DNA of 64,000 bases from Rhizobium sp. R635 (GCF_002211285.1 NZ_LOKX01000012.1:124001-188000); one strand, 5' to 3'; shown: positions 1 through 7,893, numbered from the stretch's first letter. Numbers and translations: made by a program. The notes: generated by a model from the letters alone, not told the origin.

Positions 1-63
1 CGCGGCAGCACGGGCGCTCCCTGAAACGCCGGCAGGCTGCAGACACGCGCCGCGGCCCACCAG

Positions 64-107
64 ATCAAAGAGAGGCGCCCGCCCCGCGGCGCGCACCTCT
101 CTTTGAT
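64..107. terminator. Strong 12-bp inverted repeat, terminator-like
   Basis: ATCAAAGAGAGG (64-75) is perfectly complementary to CCTCTCTTTGAT (96-107), with a GC-rich 20-nt loop. It lies about 120 bases downstream of the stop of the leftward gene ending at 228, so it may end that transcript. It has no long T-tract on either strand, so intrinsic termination is uncertain. Bases 1-63 show no supportable gene. Confidence 0.45.
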
Positions 108-227
108 TGGCTGTGATTCATCCCATATTCCAGGACCGGACGCTGAAGGCTCTGGATTATTTGATGAGCCGCCGCCAAGACGACGCGGCAAGCTGCGGCG
201 GATGCAGTTTCCGCGCCACCCGTTTGC

Positions 228-761
228 TCACCTGTATCCTTCTTCAAGATCGATCTTCAGCGCACCCATGAGACGAACGCCGGAATTGTACCAGGCGACA
301 TTGATCGACAGTTCGACAAGCTGCTTCTCCGACAGGAACTTCGCGACGCCGTTCCACACTTCATCGGAAACATCGACGTTCAGCGTGGAGTCCTTGGCAA
401 AGGCCATCACAGCCTTTTCCTGCTCGTTGAAAAGGTCGGAGGTTTCGAAATGCGGGATGGCTTGGAACTGCTCCTCCGTCAAGCCTGCCTTGAGGCCATG
501 AGAATGATGGTGCTTCACCTCGTATTCGGAGTTCGTGCAGTAGCCGACCGTCAGGATTGCCATCTCGCGCAGCCTCGGGCTGAGGTCGGCAGCCCGGACC
601 GCATTCGCATAGGTCAGGAAGTCGTCGAGAATTGCCGGAGCATTGGCGAGCGCAAGGAAGATATTTCCGGTCGGAACCTTCCTCTCCTTCAGCAGGCGCT
701 CATTCAATGCGGGTTGCGTCTCGGCGAGTTCACAGTTCGAGACATATTTTACGCGTGCCAT
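228..761 (-). CDS. Carboxymuconolactone decarboxylase-like (AhpD-fold) protein
   Basis: A 177-residue protein of the AhpD/CMD fold. The recognisable helix has RLREMAILTVGYCTNSEYE (about residues 63-81), then a histidine-rich stretch (KHHHSH, 83-88), typical of CMD proteins that act on aromatic-catabolism intermediates or as peroxidase relatives. The CxxC pair of true AhpD peroxidases is absent; only Cys10 and Cys75 are seen, so peroxidase activity is doubtful. The ATG at 761 is chosen because GGTGGAGAA directly precedes it; a longer reading to 860 would run through the operator palindrome at 833-846. It follows the FAH gene on the same strand with 164 bases between, and the shared palindrome suggests co-regulation. 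Exact substrate unknown. Confidence 0.8.
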   Translation of the reverse strand: MARVKYVSNCELAETQPALNERLLKERKVPTGNIFLALANAPAILDDFLTYANAVRAADLSPRLREMAILTVGYCTNSEYEVKHHHSHGLKAGLTEEQFQAIPHFETSDLFNEQEKAVMAFAKDSTLNVDVSDEVWNGVAKFLSEKQLVELSINVAWYNSGVRLMGALKIDLEEGYR

Positions 762-832
762 TTCTCCACCCTCTGCCTTGTCTTCACAAATCTCCTGCCT
801 GGCCATCCGGTGCAGAACCTGTCGCCGGCAGA

Positions 833-846
833 TGCTAACGTTAGCA
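833..846. promoter_or_regulatory. Palindromic operator TGCTAACGTTAGCA
   Basis: A perfect 14-bp palindrome 72-85 bases upstream of the start at 761. Its 12-bp core GCTAACGTTAGC recurs exactly at 1717-1728 before the FAH gene. A central CG flanked by symmetric arms is characteristic of LacI-family operators. No regulator gene lies beside it. Confidence 0.6.
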
Positions 847-925
847 TTAATAGCATTCAAAGATTGAAGGTCAACCGGAATTTATACCTCCAATCCGCCC
901 GACCAGATTTCCGCTCGAGTCCCAC

Positions 926-1699
926 TTAGTGCAGTGCGGCAACCACAGGATTTTTCAAGACGCCGATCCCGGGAATTTCGACCTCGAGATCATCGCCGGG
1001 AACGATCGGCCCGACGCCGGCGGGCGTACCGGTCATGATCACATCGCCGGGCAGCAGCGTCATGAAGCGGCTCAGGTAAGCAACGATGTCGGCAACCGGG
1101 TAGACGAGGTCTCGCGTATTCCCGGACTGTTTGACGCTGCCGTTCTGGCGAAGGATGACGTCGAGGTTCGTCGGATCGAGATCCGTCACGATCGCCGGCC
1201 CCATCGGGGCAAAAGTGTCGTAGCCCTTGCCCGCCAGCAGGCAGCCAAATTTGCTCTCCTGCCGCTGGATGATGCGGTCGCTGATGTCGTTGCCGCAGGT
1301 GTAGCCGAAAACATGCTGCAAAGCATGTTCCTTGCTGATATGGCGTCCGCCCTTGCCGATAACGGCAACCAGTTCAGCCTCGTAGTGGACGATTTCGCCG
1401 TCAATCGGATATTCTATGGCGTCGTCGTCACCGCTCGCGGCCGTGCTCGGCTTCATGAACAGCACCGGAAGCGTCGGCTGCTCCTTCCCGGATTCGTCGG
1501 TGTGCTGCCGGTAATTATACGCGACGCCAAATATCCGAGGCCGCTCGACGGGGCACAGTAAGCGGACGTCGGAAAGGCGGTCCACTTGCCCCGTCCGCTC
1601 GATGACCAGGAAAGGATCACCAGCAATCCGCTCGATCCTGCCCTCACTTTCGACACCGTAGTAAATTCCGTCGACGGCCTGATAGCGGACAATTTTCAT
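926..1699 (-). CDS. Fumarylacetoacetate hydrolase family protein
   Basis: A 257-residue FAH-family enzyme. These divalent-metal enzymes hydrolyse, decarboxylate or isomerise beta-keto acids late in aromatic or sugar-acid catabolism. Visible features: the GVAYNYRQH motif near 58-66, metal ligands in HYEAEL (E107, E109) and the downstream Asp in CGNDISDR (D138), and a C-terminal TGTPAGVGP block that is diagnostic of the family. Length fits the 2-hydroxyhepta-2,4-diene-1,7-dioate isomerase-like branch. The ATG at 1699 has a perfect GGAGG eight bases upstream. Its operator (1717-1728) sits just before the start, where a repressor would block transcription. Specific substrate cannot be read from sequence. 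Confidence 0.88.
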   Translation of the reverse strand: MKIVRYQAVDGIYYGVESEGRIERIAGDPFLVIERTGQVDRLSDVRLLCPVERPRIFGVAYNYRQHTDESGKEQPTLPVLFMKPSTAASGDDDAIEYPIDGEIVHYEAELVAVIGKGGRHISKEHALQHVFGYTCGNDISDRIIQRQESKFGCLLAGKGYDTFAPMGPAIVTDLDPTNLDVILRQNGSVKQSGNTRDLVYPVADIVAYLSRFMTLLPGDVIMTGTPAGVGPIVPGDDLEVEIPGIGVLKNPVVAALH

Positions 1700-1716
1700 T
1701 TTTGACCTCCATTTTT

Positions 1717-1728
1717 GCTAACGTTAGC
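1717..1728. promoter_or_regulatory. Palindromic operator GCTAACGTTAGC
   Basis: A perfect 12-bp palindrome 18-29 bases upstream of the FAH start codon, identical to the core of the palindrome at 833-846. It probably binds the same LacI-type repressor. Confidence 0.6.
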
Positions 1729-1749
1729 GCAAGTCCGAGGACTTCGTCA

Positions 1750-2158
1750 ACGCACTTCGACCTTGCTCCAGTCGGATCTGAGAAACTAACCCGTATCGAG
1801 CGCAGGAATGAGCAGGCGTCCAGGAATACCAGGGGCGCCTCCACCGCCTGACATTTGGAAGCTTGGTCTGAAGATGGGTAACCAGGGTTCCTCGCTGAGC
1901 CCCAGAACGTTTCCATTTAAGAGAGGCTCAATCTCGTTCTGGCGTCAATTTCCTAATCGCTATGGACGTTCCACGACGCTTTACAGCTGTTCCCGCCGGC
2001 GCAAGACTGCGTCCGGAATCGCTGAAGCACATTCAGGCAAAGCAAAATTCCTGTTTTTTGCAGTTGATAGGAATCGAACCTGAGGTCCGTTATTCGTCGA
2101 CGCCGTCGAAGTTTCAAGAATGCTCGGGTCTGGAGACTGCAACGAAATTTCCCAGGCG
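1750..2158. other. Gene-free spacer
   Basis: No reading frame here has an acceptable start, ribosome binding site and recognisable content. Around 2060-2090 the reverse strand carries a GGTTCGATTCC stretch like a tRNA T-loop, but no T-stem, anticodon arm or acceptor can be folded, so no tRNA is called. Confidence 0.5.
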
Positions 2159-3382
2159 CTAATTCCACAACGCCGATATTGGCACAGCGGACAAACGTTC
2201 CCCGAAAGGGATCACCCTGTCATGGTCGTACAAGACCATACCCGAAACAAACCGATCTCCGGATGCTTCGGCCAAAATTCGCAATCCCGAAAAATCGGAA
2301 TTCGAGACGGATGCTGCCGCTTTGATCTCGATACCGACGATCCGCCCTCTTCTGTCTTCGATGACGATATCGACTTCGTTCTGCTCCTTGTCACGAAAAT
2401 GCGAAAATTCGAAGTGGGTTTGCCCACCGCTGGCGAGTTTAAGGATCTCGCCAAAAACGAAAGTCTCCAGCAAGGGCCCGAACTGACCCCTGTCGTCCCG
2501 GAGCCTCTCGAGAGAAAGGTCACGAAGGGATGCGAGGAGACCTGAATCGAGGAAATGTATTTTCGGTGTCTTCGTGAGACGTTTAAGCTTGTTGGAAAAC
2601 CAGGGTTGTACGGTTCGGGCCAGGAACAGGCTCTCGAAGATACCGACATATTTTTGCGTTGTGACGTGGTTCATCCCGATGGCCGCACCAATTCCGGAAT
2701 AGTTCACCAGCTGTCCCGAATGTTCCGCCAGAATGCGTAGCAGGCGCGGCATTTGAGCAATCTGCTCGATTTGCGCGACATCGCGAACGTCGCGTTGGAC
2801 GATCGCCTGGATATAATTCGCATACCAGTCCTGTCTGCGGCTCAAGGTTTTGCGGCCCAATGCCTCGGGATATCCACCGGCCAGAACCGCAGCCATCAGG
2901 TCGTCTCCGACGATCGGTTCTCCGGTCTTGGCTTCGTTTTGAAAGGCGTCGCGCAGGAAGCTGCTGCCGGCGGTCCTGATCTCGCTTTGCGCAAGCGGCA
3001 ACAATTGAACGACCTCCATGCGCCCTGCCAGCGAATCCGCCACGCGTGGCAGCGTCATGAGATTGGCCGAACCGGTCAGGAGGAAACGTCCTGGGCGCTC
3101 GTCGGCATCCACGCTTTCCTTGATGGCCAACAACAGCTCGGGAGCACGCTGAATTTCATCGATGATGGCGCGATCCATACGTCTTACAAAGCCAACTGGA
3201 TCCTGTCGCGCTGCGTTGAGCGTCGTCGCATTATCCAGCGTGTGATACTCCATCCTCTCGTTGGCCATCTTCTTGGCCAACGTCGTTTTTCCTGATTGTC
3301 GGGGACCTACGATCAGAACGACTCTCGTGTCTGACATGGCGTCGGCAACGCGTTGCTCAACCAGCCTTGGATACAGCGCCAC
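2159..3382 (-). CDS. AAA_14/DUF4143 ATP-binding protein
   Basis: A 407-residue member of the widespread AAA_14-DUF4143 family. Walker A is GPRQSGKT (26-33), Walker B is AIIDEIQ with D75-E76, and LLTGSAN resembles a sensor-1 motif. The C-terminal DUF4143 half ends in NEVDIVIEDRRGRIVGIEIKA, the D-(E/D)xK layout of a PD-(D/E)XK nuclease fold. Such proteins are common singletons in accessory regions; their cellular role is unsettled, with toxin-antitoxin-like or defence roles proposed. A GTG start at 3382 is used because the nearby ATG at 3390 is out of frame; AAGGA lies upstream. It stands alone, behind the three phased repeats at 3399-3455. Confidence 0.82.
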   Translation of the reverse strand: MALYPRLVEQRVADAMSDTRVVLIVGPRQSGKTTLAKKMANERMEYHTLDNATTLNAARQDPVGFVRRMDRAIIDEIQRAPELLLAIKESVDADERPGRFLLTGSANLMTLPRVADSLAGRMEVVQLLPLAQSEIRTAGSSFLRDAFQNEAKTGEPIVGDDLMAAVLAGGYPEALGRKTLSRRQDWYANYIQAIVQRDVRDVAQIEQIAQMPRLLRILAEHSGQLVNYSGIGAAIGMNHVTTQKYVGIFESLFLARTVQPWFSNKLKRLTKTPKIHFLDSGLLASLRDLSLERLRDDRGQFGPLLETFVFGEILKLASGGQTHFEFSHFRDKEQNEVDIVIEDRRGRIVGIEIKAAASVSNSDFSGLRILAEASGDRFVSGMVLYDHDRVIPFGERLSAVPISALWN

Positions 3383-3398
3383 AGCCTCATTCCTTTTA

Positions 3399-3455
3399 TG
3401 ACCGTTTGAAACTATGGTTATGACCGATTGAAAGTCAAGGCGTGGCCATTTGAAA
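3399..3455. repeat. Three direct repeats with exact 22-bp period
   Basis: TGACCGTTTGAAA begins at 3399, TGACCGATTGAAA at 3421 and TGGCCATTTGAAA at 3443. The period is exactly 22 bp, two helical turns, so bound proteins would lie on one face. The array covers the promoter region of the DUF4143 ATPase (start 3382), so it is probably the binding site of a cooperative regulator, possibly the product itself. The first two units also share an upstream TTA. Confidence 0.6.
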
Positions 3456-3734
3456 TCGGCGTAGCGCTAATTTAAAGTAAGTGGCATGCCAGACTGCGGC
3501 ATCAGGTAGGTGAGAGGCCGCGCAGGCGCTGCTGAACCTTTCGCTGATTTGCCATTATGAAAAGTTTCTCTCTGGGCTGGCGAGTCACATATTTCCGCTG
3601 CTTTGCTGGAAGCTGAGTGGTCGACCGTTACCTTCAAAAGAAGCGGATTTGCGGAAAAGGGTTTGCGGCATTGCAATAATTGGTGGCGCACTGCAATATA
3701 ACTGTCACAAATCTGTGCAGTGGGGCGCCGTGCG

Positions 3735-3941
3735 ATGAGGATTTGCATTTATAAGTCGGAAAGAGCACCTGAGCTTACCCTCTTACTGCGAGAAGGCTTA
3801 CCTCTGCCGCTCGATATCAAGATAGGCAAATGGACCCAAATCAAGGTCGTCACCGACAGGGAAATGAGAGCAGACCTTTTGATTCAAATGGGTGGTGCGG
3901 GGTATGCGTTAGTTCGACTTGGCACGATCAGACAACATTAG
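3735..3941 (+). CDS. Small hypothetical protein
   Basis: A possible 68-residue protein starting MRICIYKSERAPEL. It is not recognised. It has a plausible globular composition and no membrane segment or cysteine pair. The start at 3735 has no clear ribosome binding site; an upstream in-frame start lies at 3720. It sits alone between the DUF4143 gene and the guanidine promoter. Existence as a gene is uncertain; the opposing frame (3467-3748) looks less protein-like. Confidence 0.3.
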   Translation: MRICIYKSERAPELTLLLREGLPLPLDIKIGKWTQIKVVTDREMRADLLIQMGGAGYALVRLGTIRQH

Positions 3942-4000
3942 CATAGCGCCGCCCGGCTCCTGTCTCGCACCCAGAGCCGTCTCAGCTGGGCCTTGGAAAA

Positions 4001-4017
4001 TGCTCAAATATTGAGCA
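4001..4017. promoter_or_regulatory. Perfect dyad TGCTCAAATATTGAGCA, candidate NtrC enhancer site
   Basis: Seven-base arms around a 3-base centre, 17 bp in all. This is the same length as the NtrC consensus TGCACCANNNTGGTGCA, and 10 of its 14 specified bases match. Its centre is 80 bp upstream of the -24 element at 4089, a normal distance for a sigma-54 activator site. NtrC binding is inferred, not shown. Confidence 0.45.
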
Positions 4018-4088
4018 AAATGCTGCAAGTGTACACAATGCCAAACAACCCAAGAGACTGAGGCGAGAAAAATCAACACGTTATAAGC

Positions 4089-4103
4089 TGGCACACCTCT
4101 TGC
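4089..4103 (+). promoter_or_regulatory. Sigma-54 (-24/-12) promoter of the guanidine operon
   Basis: TGGCACACCTCTTGC matches the RpoN consensus TGGCAC-N5-TTGC exactly. Transcription should begin about 12 bases after the GC of the -12 element, near 4115, just where the guanidine-I aptamer begins. The operon therefore appears to be both nitrogen-controlled and ligand-controlled. Confidence 0.8.
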
Positions 4104-4113
4104 GTGGAATGTG

Positions 4114-4238
4114 CCGAGTTGGTGGCTAGGGTTCCGGCGCTTTTCAGAAGTGCGGCTGGTCCGAGAGCCACCACCGACGGGGGAGAAATCCCGGCGGGTG
4201 CACGGCGGGACAAAAGCCCGGGAGACCTCGTAAGCCAA
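4114..4238 (+). ncRNA. Guanidine-I riboswitch (ykkC class), aptamer
   Basis: The conserved blocks of the ykkC/guanidine-I RNA are all present in order: GGCTAGGGTTCCG (4125-4137), GGCTGGTCCGAGAGCC (4154-4169) and ACGGCGGGACAAAAGCCC (4202-4219) followed by GGGAGA. A closing helix can form between GGCT near 4124 and AGCC at 4234-4236. Guanidine-I riboswitches turn genes on when guanidinium binds. The genes downstream are exactly the set expected: transporter, DUF1989 pair, urea-carboxylase-family enzyme and allophanate hydrolase. Confidence 0.92.
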
Positions 4239-4275
4239 GGGATTGGTGGCACGATGGTCTTTGCCGATCCCTTTT
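4237..4275 (+). terminator. Riboswitch expression-platform terminator
   Basis: AAGGGAT (4237-4243) pairs with ATCCCTT (4267-4273), GGCA (4248-4251) pairs with TGCC (4262-4265), and TTTT follows the stem. The 5' arm shares A4237-A4238 with the strand that would close the aptamer, so ligand binding and termination are probably exclusive. The expected logic is read-through when guanidine is bound. Confidence 0.7.
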
Positions 4276-4300
4276 GAAGAAAAGCAGAAGGGGAATTTCA

Positions 4301-5374
4301 ATGCAGACTTTTTCGAAGATTGTTTCCACCACGGCGCTGGCGGTATCGCTGATGCTCGGGGTTGCTTCCGTCGCAGAGGCGGAACAGAAGTCCGAATTCA
4401 AGGTGGCCTGGTCGATCTATGTCGGCTGGATGCCCTGGGGTTACGCGGCCGACCACGGCATCGTCAAGAAATGGGCCGACAAATACGGCATCAAGATCGA
4501 GGTCACGCAGTTCAACGACTATGTGGAATCGATGAACCAATACACGGCCGGCGCCTTCGACGCCGTGACACTGACCAATATGGACGGTTTGTCGATCCCG
4601 GCCGCCGGCGGCGTCGATACGACGGCCGTGATCGTTGGCGACTTCTCGAATGGCAATGACGCCGTGATCCTGAAGGACAAGGCGAGCCTTGCCGATATCA
4701 AGGGGCAGAGCGTCAATCTCGTCGAATTCTCCGTGTCGCACTATCTGCTCGCCCGTGCGCTCGAAAGCATCAAGCTGACGGAGCGCGACGTAAAGGTGGT
4801 CAACACATCTGATGCCGACATGGTCGCTGCCTACAAGACGCCCGATGTCACCGCCGTCGTCACCTGGAACCCGCTGGTCTCCACCATTCTCGAAGATCCC
4901 TCCGCCAAGAAGGTTTTCGACAGTTCGCAGGTGCCGGGCGAAATCATCGACCTGATGGTCGCCAATAGCGGTGTGCTGAAAGACAATCCGAACTTCGGCA
5001 AGGCGCTTGCCGGCATCTGGTATGAGACGGCCGCATTGCTGCGAGCGGATACCGGCGAGGGTAAGGCAGCCCGCGAGGCCATGGGCTCGGCGTCGGGCAC
5101 CGATCTCGCCGGCTTCGAAGCGCAGCTCGCCGCCACCAAGCTCTTTGACAAGCCGGCCGATGCCGTTGCCTTCACCGCTTCGCCGAATCTGCCGAAGACC
5201 ATGGATCTGGTGCGCAACTTCCTCTTCGAGAAAGGCTTGCTCGGCAATGGAGCGCCGTCGGCTGACGTTATTGGCATCGAAATGCCCGATGGCAAGGTGC
5301 TGGGCGACGCCGGCAATGTGAAGCTGCGCTTCACCGAGACCTATATGAAGGCAGCCGCCGACGGTTCGCTCTGA
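4301..5374 (+). CDS. ABC transporter substrate-binding protein, guanidine operon
   Basis: A 357-residue periplasmic binding protein of the nitrate/sulfonate/taurine type found next to urea-carboxylase-family genes and often annotated as a putative urea binding protein. A Sec signal peptide covers about residues 1-27 (hydrophobic ALAVSLMLGVASV, then AEA). There is no lipobox. The ATG at 4301 is preceded by AAGGGGAA; an upstream in-frame start at 4274 falls in the terminator U-tract region and is unlikely. It is the first gene after the riboswitch and is followed by its permease and ATPase. Given the riboswitch, guanidine is the most economical ligand, though carboxyguanidine-yielding derivatives or urea remain possible. 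Confidence 0.85.
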   Translation: MQTFSKIVSTTALAVSLMLGVASVAEAEQKSEFKVAWSIYVGWMPWGYAADHGIVKKWADKYGIKIEVTQFNDYVESMNQYTAGAFDAVTLTNMDGLSIPAAGGVDTTAVIVGDFSNGNDAVILKDKASLADIKGQSVNLVEFSVSHYLLARALESIKLTERDVKVVNTSDADMVAAYKTPDVTAVVTWNPLVSTILEDPSAKKVFDSSQVPGEIIDLMVANSGVLKDNPNFGKALAGIWYETAALLRADTGEGKAAREAMGSASGTDLAGFEAQLAATKLFDKPADAVAFTASPNLPKTMDLVRNFLFEKGLLGNGAPSADVIGIEMPDGKVLGDAGNVKLRFTETYMKAAADGSL

Positions 5375-5431
5375 TCGCAACGGAGGCGCGGCTTGGCTCG
5401 CGCCCCTTCCCTTCATCAGCGGAGCATTCCC

Positions 5432-6250
5432 ATGCGTTGGATCAACACGAGGCCGAGCCGGGGCGCGCAATTCGCCTTGACGATGCTGCCCTTCGTGCTT
5501 CTCGCCCTTGCCTATGCCTTCGGCTCGGCCGCGCGACTGGCGGATAACGCCAATGACAAGCTTCTGCCGAGCCTTGCCGGCTTTGCCGATGCGATCAACC
5601 GCCTGGCCTTCGTCGCCGACCCGCGTACCGGCGAGTTTCTGCTCTGGTCGGACACGGGCGCGAGCCTGGTCCGCCTGCTTGCCGGCCTCGGCATCTCGAC
5701 GGCGATCGCGCTCGCCTTGGGCATGCTAATCGGCATGCTGCCCTATCTCAGAGCACTGCTTTCCCCCTCCGTCGCCGTGATCTCCATGGTGCCGCCACTG
5801 GCGCTGCTGCCGATCCTGTTCATCGTCATGGGGCTCGGCGAAACATCGAAAATTGCCCTCATCGTCATCGGCGTCGCACCGACGATGATCCGCGACCTCG
5901 CGCTGAAGGCGCTGGAATTGCCCCGCGAACAGATCGTCAAGGCCGAGACGCTCGGCGGCTCCTCCTGGCAGATCGGCCTGCGTGTCGTGCTGCCGCAGAT
6001 CCTGCCGCGGCTGATCACCTGTCTCAGACTGCAGCTCGGTCCGGCCTGGCTGTTCCTGATCGCGGCCGAGGCGATCTCGTCGGATTCCGGCCTCGGCTAC
6101 CGCATCTTCCTCGTCCGCCGCTATCTCTCGATGGATATCATCTTTCCCTATGTCGTCTGGATCACCCTGCTTGCCGTTGTCATGAACGCCCTGCTCGATC
6201 GCCTGCGCATCGCCGTCTTCCCCTGGTCCGAACTGGAGAAGCAGGCATGA
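5432..6250 (+). CDS. ABC transporter permease, guanidine operon
   Basis: A 272-residue inner-membrane permease of the SsuC/TauC (BPD_transp_1) type. Hydrophobic segments include LTMLPFVLLALAYAF, ALALGMLIGMLPYL and AVISMVPPLALLPILFIVMG. The EAA-type coupling loop is visible as KAETLGGSSWQIGLRVVLPQILP. The ATG at 5432 is preceded by GGAG; a longer frame from 5393 lacks this support. It overlaps the ATPase gene by four bases (ATGA), indicating translational coupling. It should form the membrane channel for the ligand delivered by the protein encoded just upstream. Confidence 0.88.
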   Translation: MRWINTRPSRGAQFALTMLPFVLLALAYAFGSAARLADNANDKLLPSLAGFADAINRLAFVADPRTGEFLLWSDTGASLVRLLAGLGISTAIALALGMLIGMLPYLRALLSPSVAVISMVPPLALLPILFIVMGLGETSKIALIVIGVAPTMIRDLALKALELPREQIVKAETLGGSSWQIGLRVVLPQILPRLITCLRLQLGPAWLFLIAAEAISSDSGLGYRIFLVRRYLSMDIIFPYVVWITLLAVVMNALLDRLRIAVFPWSELEKQA

Positions 6251-7071
6251 GCGAACTGAAGATAGAAAGGGTCTGGAAGGAGTATGGCGACCAGATCGTG
6301 CTCGAAAACGTATCCTTGACCGTCGCCTCGCGTGCCTTCGTCGCGCTTGTCGGCCCCTCCGGCTGCGGCAAGACCACATTCCTGCGCATGCTGCTCGGCC
6401 AGGAGCAACCGACGAAGGGCAGGATCCTGCTCGACTGTGAAGCTCTGCCGCCGGAGCCGGGACCGGATCGCGGCGTCGTATTCCAGCGCTATTCCGTCTT
6501 TCCGCACCTGACGGTGCTCGGCAATGTCCTGCTCGGCAAGGAATTTTCCGCCGCGCGCTACAAAGCCAAGCTTTTCGGCGCGGCACGCCGCAACGCCATC
6601 GAGGAAGCACGTGCGCTGATTGCCGAGGTCGGGCTCGCCGGTTCGGAGGGCAAATATCCAGCCCAGCTTTCCGGCGGCATGCAGCAGCGCCTGGCGCTCG
6701 CTCAGGCGCTCATCATGAAGCCGAAGGTGCTGCTGCTCGATGAACCCTTCGGCGCACTCGATCCCGGCATCCGCGCCGAGATCCACACGCTGATGAAGCG
6801 GCTCTGGCATGAAACGCAGATGACCGTCGTCATGGTCACGCATGATATGCGCGAGGCTTTCACGCTGGCCAACCGCGTCGTCGCCTTCGAACGCCGCCGC
6901 GACCGGCCGGAAGAGAAGGAGCGCTACGGCGCCACCATCACCAAGGATATTTCCATCTGGCCGCCACGCCTTGCCGGCCAGTCATCGATCTTCAGCCCTG
7001 ACCGGGACGGCCCGGTCTCTTCCTTGGGGCACAGCTGGGACGACCTGGCATCATCAGGAGAGACGCTATGA
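6247..7071 (+). CDS. ABC transporter ATP-binding protein, guanidine operon
   Basis: A 274-residue ATPase of the SsuB/TauB type. Walker A is GPSGCGKT (36-43), the signature is LSGGMQQR, and Walker B is VLLLDEPFGALD. The H-loop lies in VTHDMREAF. Length is slightly greater than the usual 250 residues because of a C-terminal tail after about residue 230 with no known domain. The start overlaps the permease stop and its own stop overlaps the next start (ATGA both times). It powers uptake of the operon's substrate. Confidence 0.9.
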   Translation: MSELKIERVWKEYGDQIVLENVSLTVASRAFVALVGPSGCGKTTFLRMLLGQEQPTKGRILLDCEALPPEPGPDRGVVFQRYSVFPHLTVLGNVLLGKEFSAARYKAKLFGAARRNAIEEARALIAEVGLAGSEGKYPAQLSGGMQQRLALAQALIMKPKVLLLDEPFGALDPGIRAEIHTLMKRLWHETQMTVVMVTHDMREAFTLANRVVAFERRRDRPEEKERYGATITKDISIWPPRLAGQSSIFSPDRDGPVSSLGHSWDDLASSGETL

Positions 7072-7889
7072 TGCATGTGAGACGCTCGCCGGAAGAGATC
7101 GCCGCCAATCGCGCGCGCTACGAGGAGCACCAGAAGAAGGGTCTGGAATTCGCGCCCAAGGCGCTTCCCGGCCCAAGCCCGCTGCCGGCGCCGGCCATCG
7201 ATGCTGCTGCCGTCATCCACCAGGAGACCATTCCCGGCGGCTGGTACTGGTCGACGAAACTCTTGCGCGGCGAGGCGATCCGCATCGATCAGGTCGAGGG
7301 CAATTCCACCGTGGCGCTCGTTGCCTGGAATGCCGGCGATACGAGCGAGCGGATCAATCTCGTCGATACCGCCAAGGTCCAGTGGACGACCGCACTTGGC
7401 AAGGGGCGGGTGATCTTCTCCGATATGGGCCGCGTCATGTTCTCGATGATCGAAGATAGCTCCGGCGCCCATGACTGCCTGATGGGCGGTTCGACGGCTG
7501 CCTCGAATGCCGCGAAATATCCGGGCGAGAAGATACGCAATACCCGCGACAATCTGATCCTCGTCGCCGTCAAGCTCGGCCTCGACAGGCGCGATATTCC
7601 CGGCATCCTCAATGTTTTCGCGCCCGTCCGCCTGGCCGAGGGCGGTGGGTTCGGCTGGCAAGGCAAACGCTCCAACAGCGGCAACTATGTCGAACTGCGT
7701 GCCGAGATGGACATGCTGGTCGGCTTTTCCACTTGCCCGCATCCGCTCGATCCCGATCCCACCTATCAGCCGAAGCCTGTCGTCATCACCCGCTACAAGG
7801 CGGCAATCCCGGCTGCTGACGATCTCTGCCGCACGGCAACGGCCGAAGCAGCGCGCGGTTTCGAAAACAACGCCCTGATGCTGGCCTGA
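7068..7889 (+). CDS. DUF1989 protein, carboxyguanidine deiminase subunit (urea-carboxylase-associated)
   Basis: A 273-residue DUF1989 protein, the larger of the two urea-carboxylase-associated proteins. In guanidine degraders such pairs form the carboxyguanidine deiminase CgdAB, which converts carboxyguanidine to allophanate plus ammonia. Visible are the HQETIPGGWYWSTKL entry motif, a putative metal site in EDSSGAHDC, and the family signature STCPHPLDPDP near the C-terminus. The N-terminal 45 residues are a charged extension absent from the partner. The ATG at 7068 overlaps the ATPase stop; a tandem ATG makes MM the start. It lies four bases before the second DUF1989 gene. Which Cgd letter it corresponds to was not decided. 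Confidence 0.85.
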   Translation: MMHVRRSPEEIAANRARYEEHQKKGLEFAPKALPGPSPLPAPAIDAAAVIHQETIPGGWYWSTKLLRGEAIRIDQVEGNSTVALVAWNAGDTSERINLVDTAKVQWTTALGKGRVIFSDMGRVMFSMIEDSSGAHDCLMGGSTAASNAAKYPGEKIRNTRDNLILVAVKLGLDRRDIPGILNVFAPVRLAEGGGFGWQGKRSNSGNYVELRAEMDMLVGFSTCPHPLDPDPTYQPKPVVITRYKAAIPAADDLCRTATAEAARGFENNALMLA

Positions 7890-7893
7890 GGAG

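Noticed and set aside
1..227. Partial gene entering from the left edge
   Set aside because: Frames at the edge stop within about 105 bases and show no recognisable C-terminal domain.
2060..2100. tRNA T-arm-like GGTTCGATTCC on the minus strand, with similar pieces near 35070-35090 and 54170-54200
   Set aside because: In none of the three can a T-stem plus acceptor, anticodon and D arms be folded. The first and second share TTCGATYC and TCAACTGC, which might be old attachment-site or repeat debris, but the similarity is too short to support a call.
4298..5470. Long minus-strand frame opposite the first binding-protein gene
   Set aside because: Shadow frame, overlapping a gene with a clear signal peptide, ribosome binding site and operon context.
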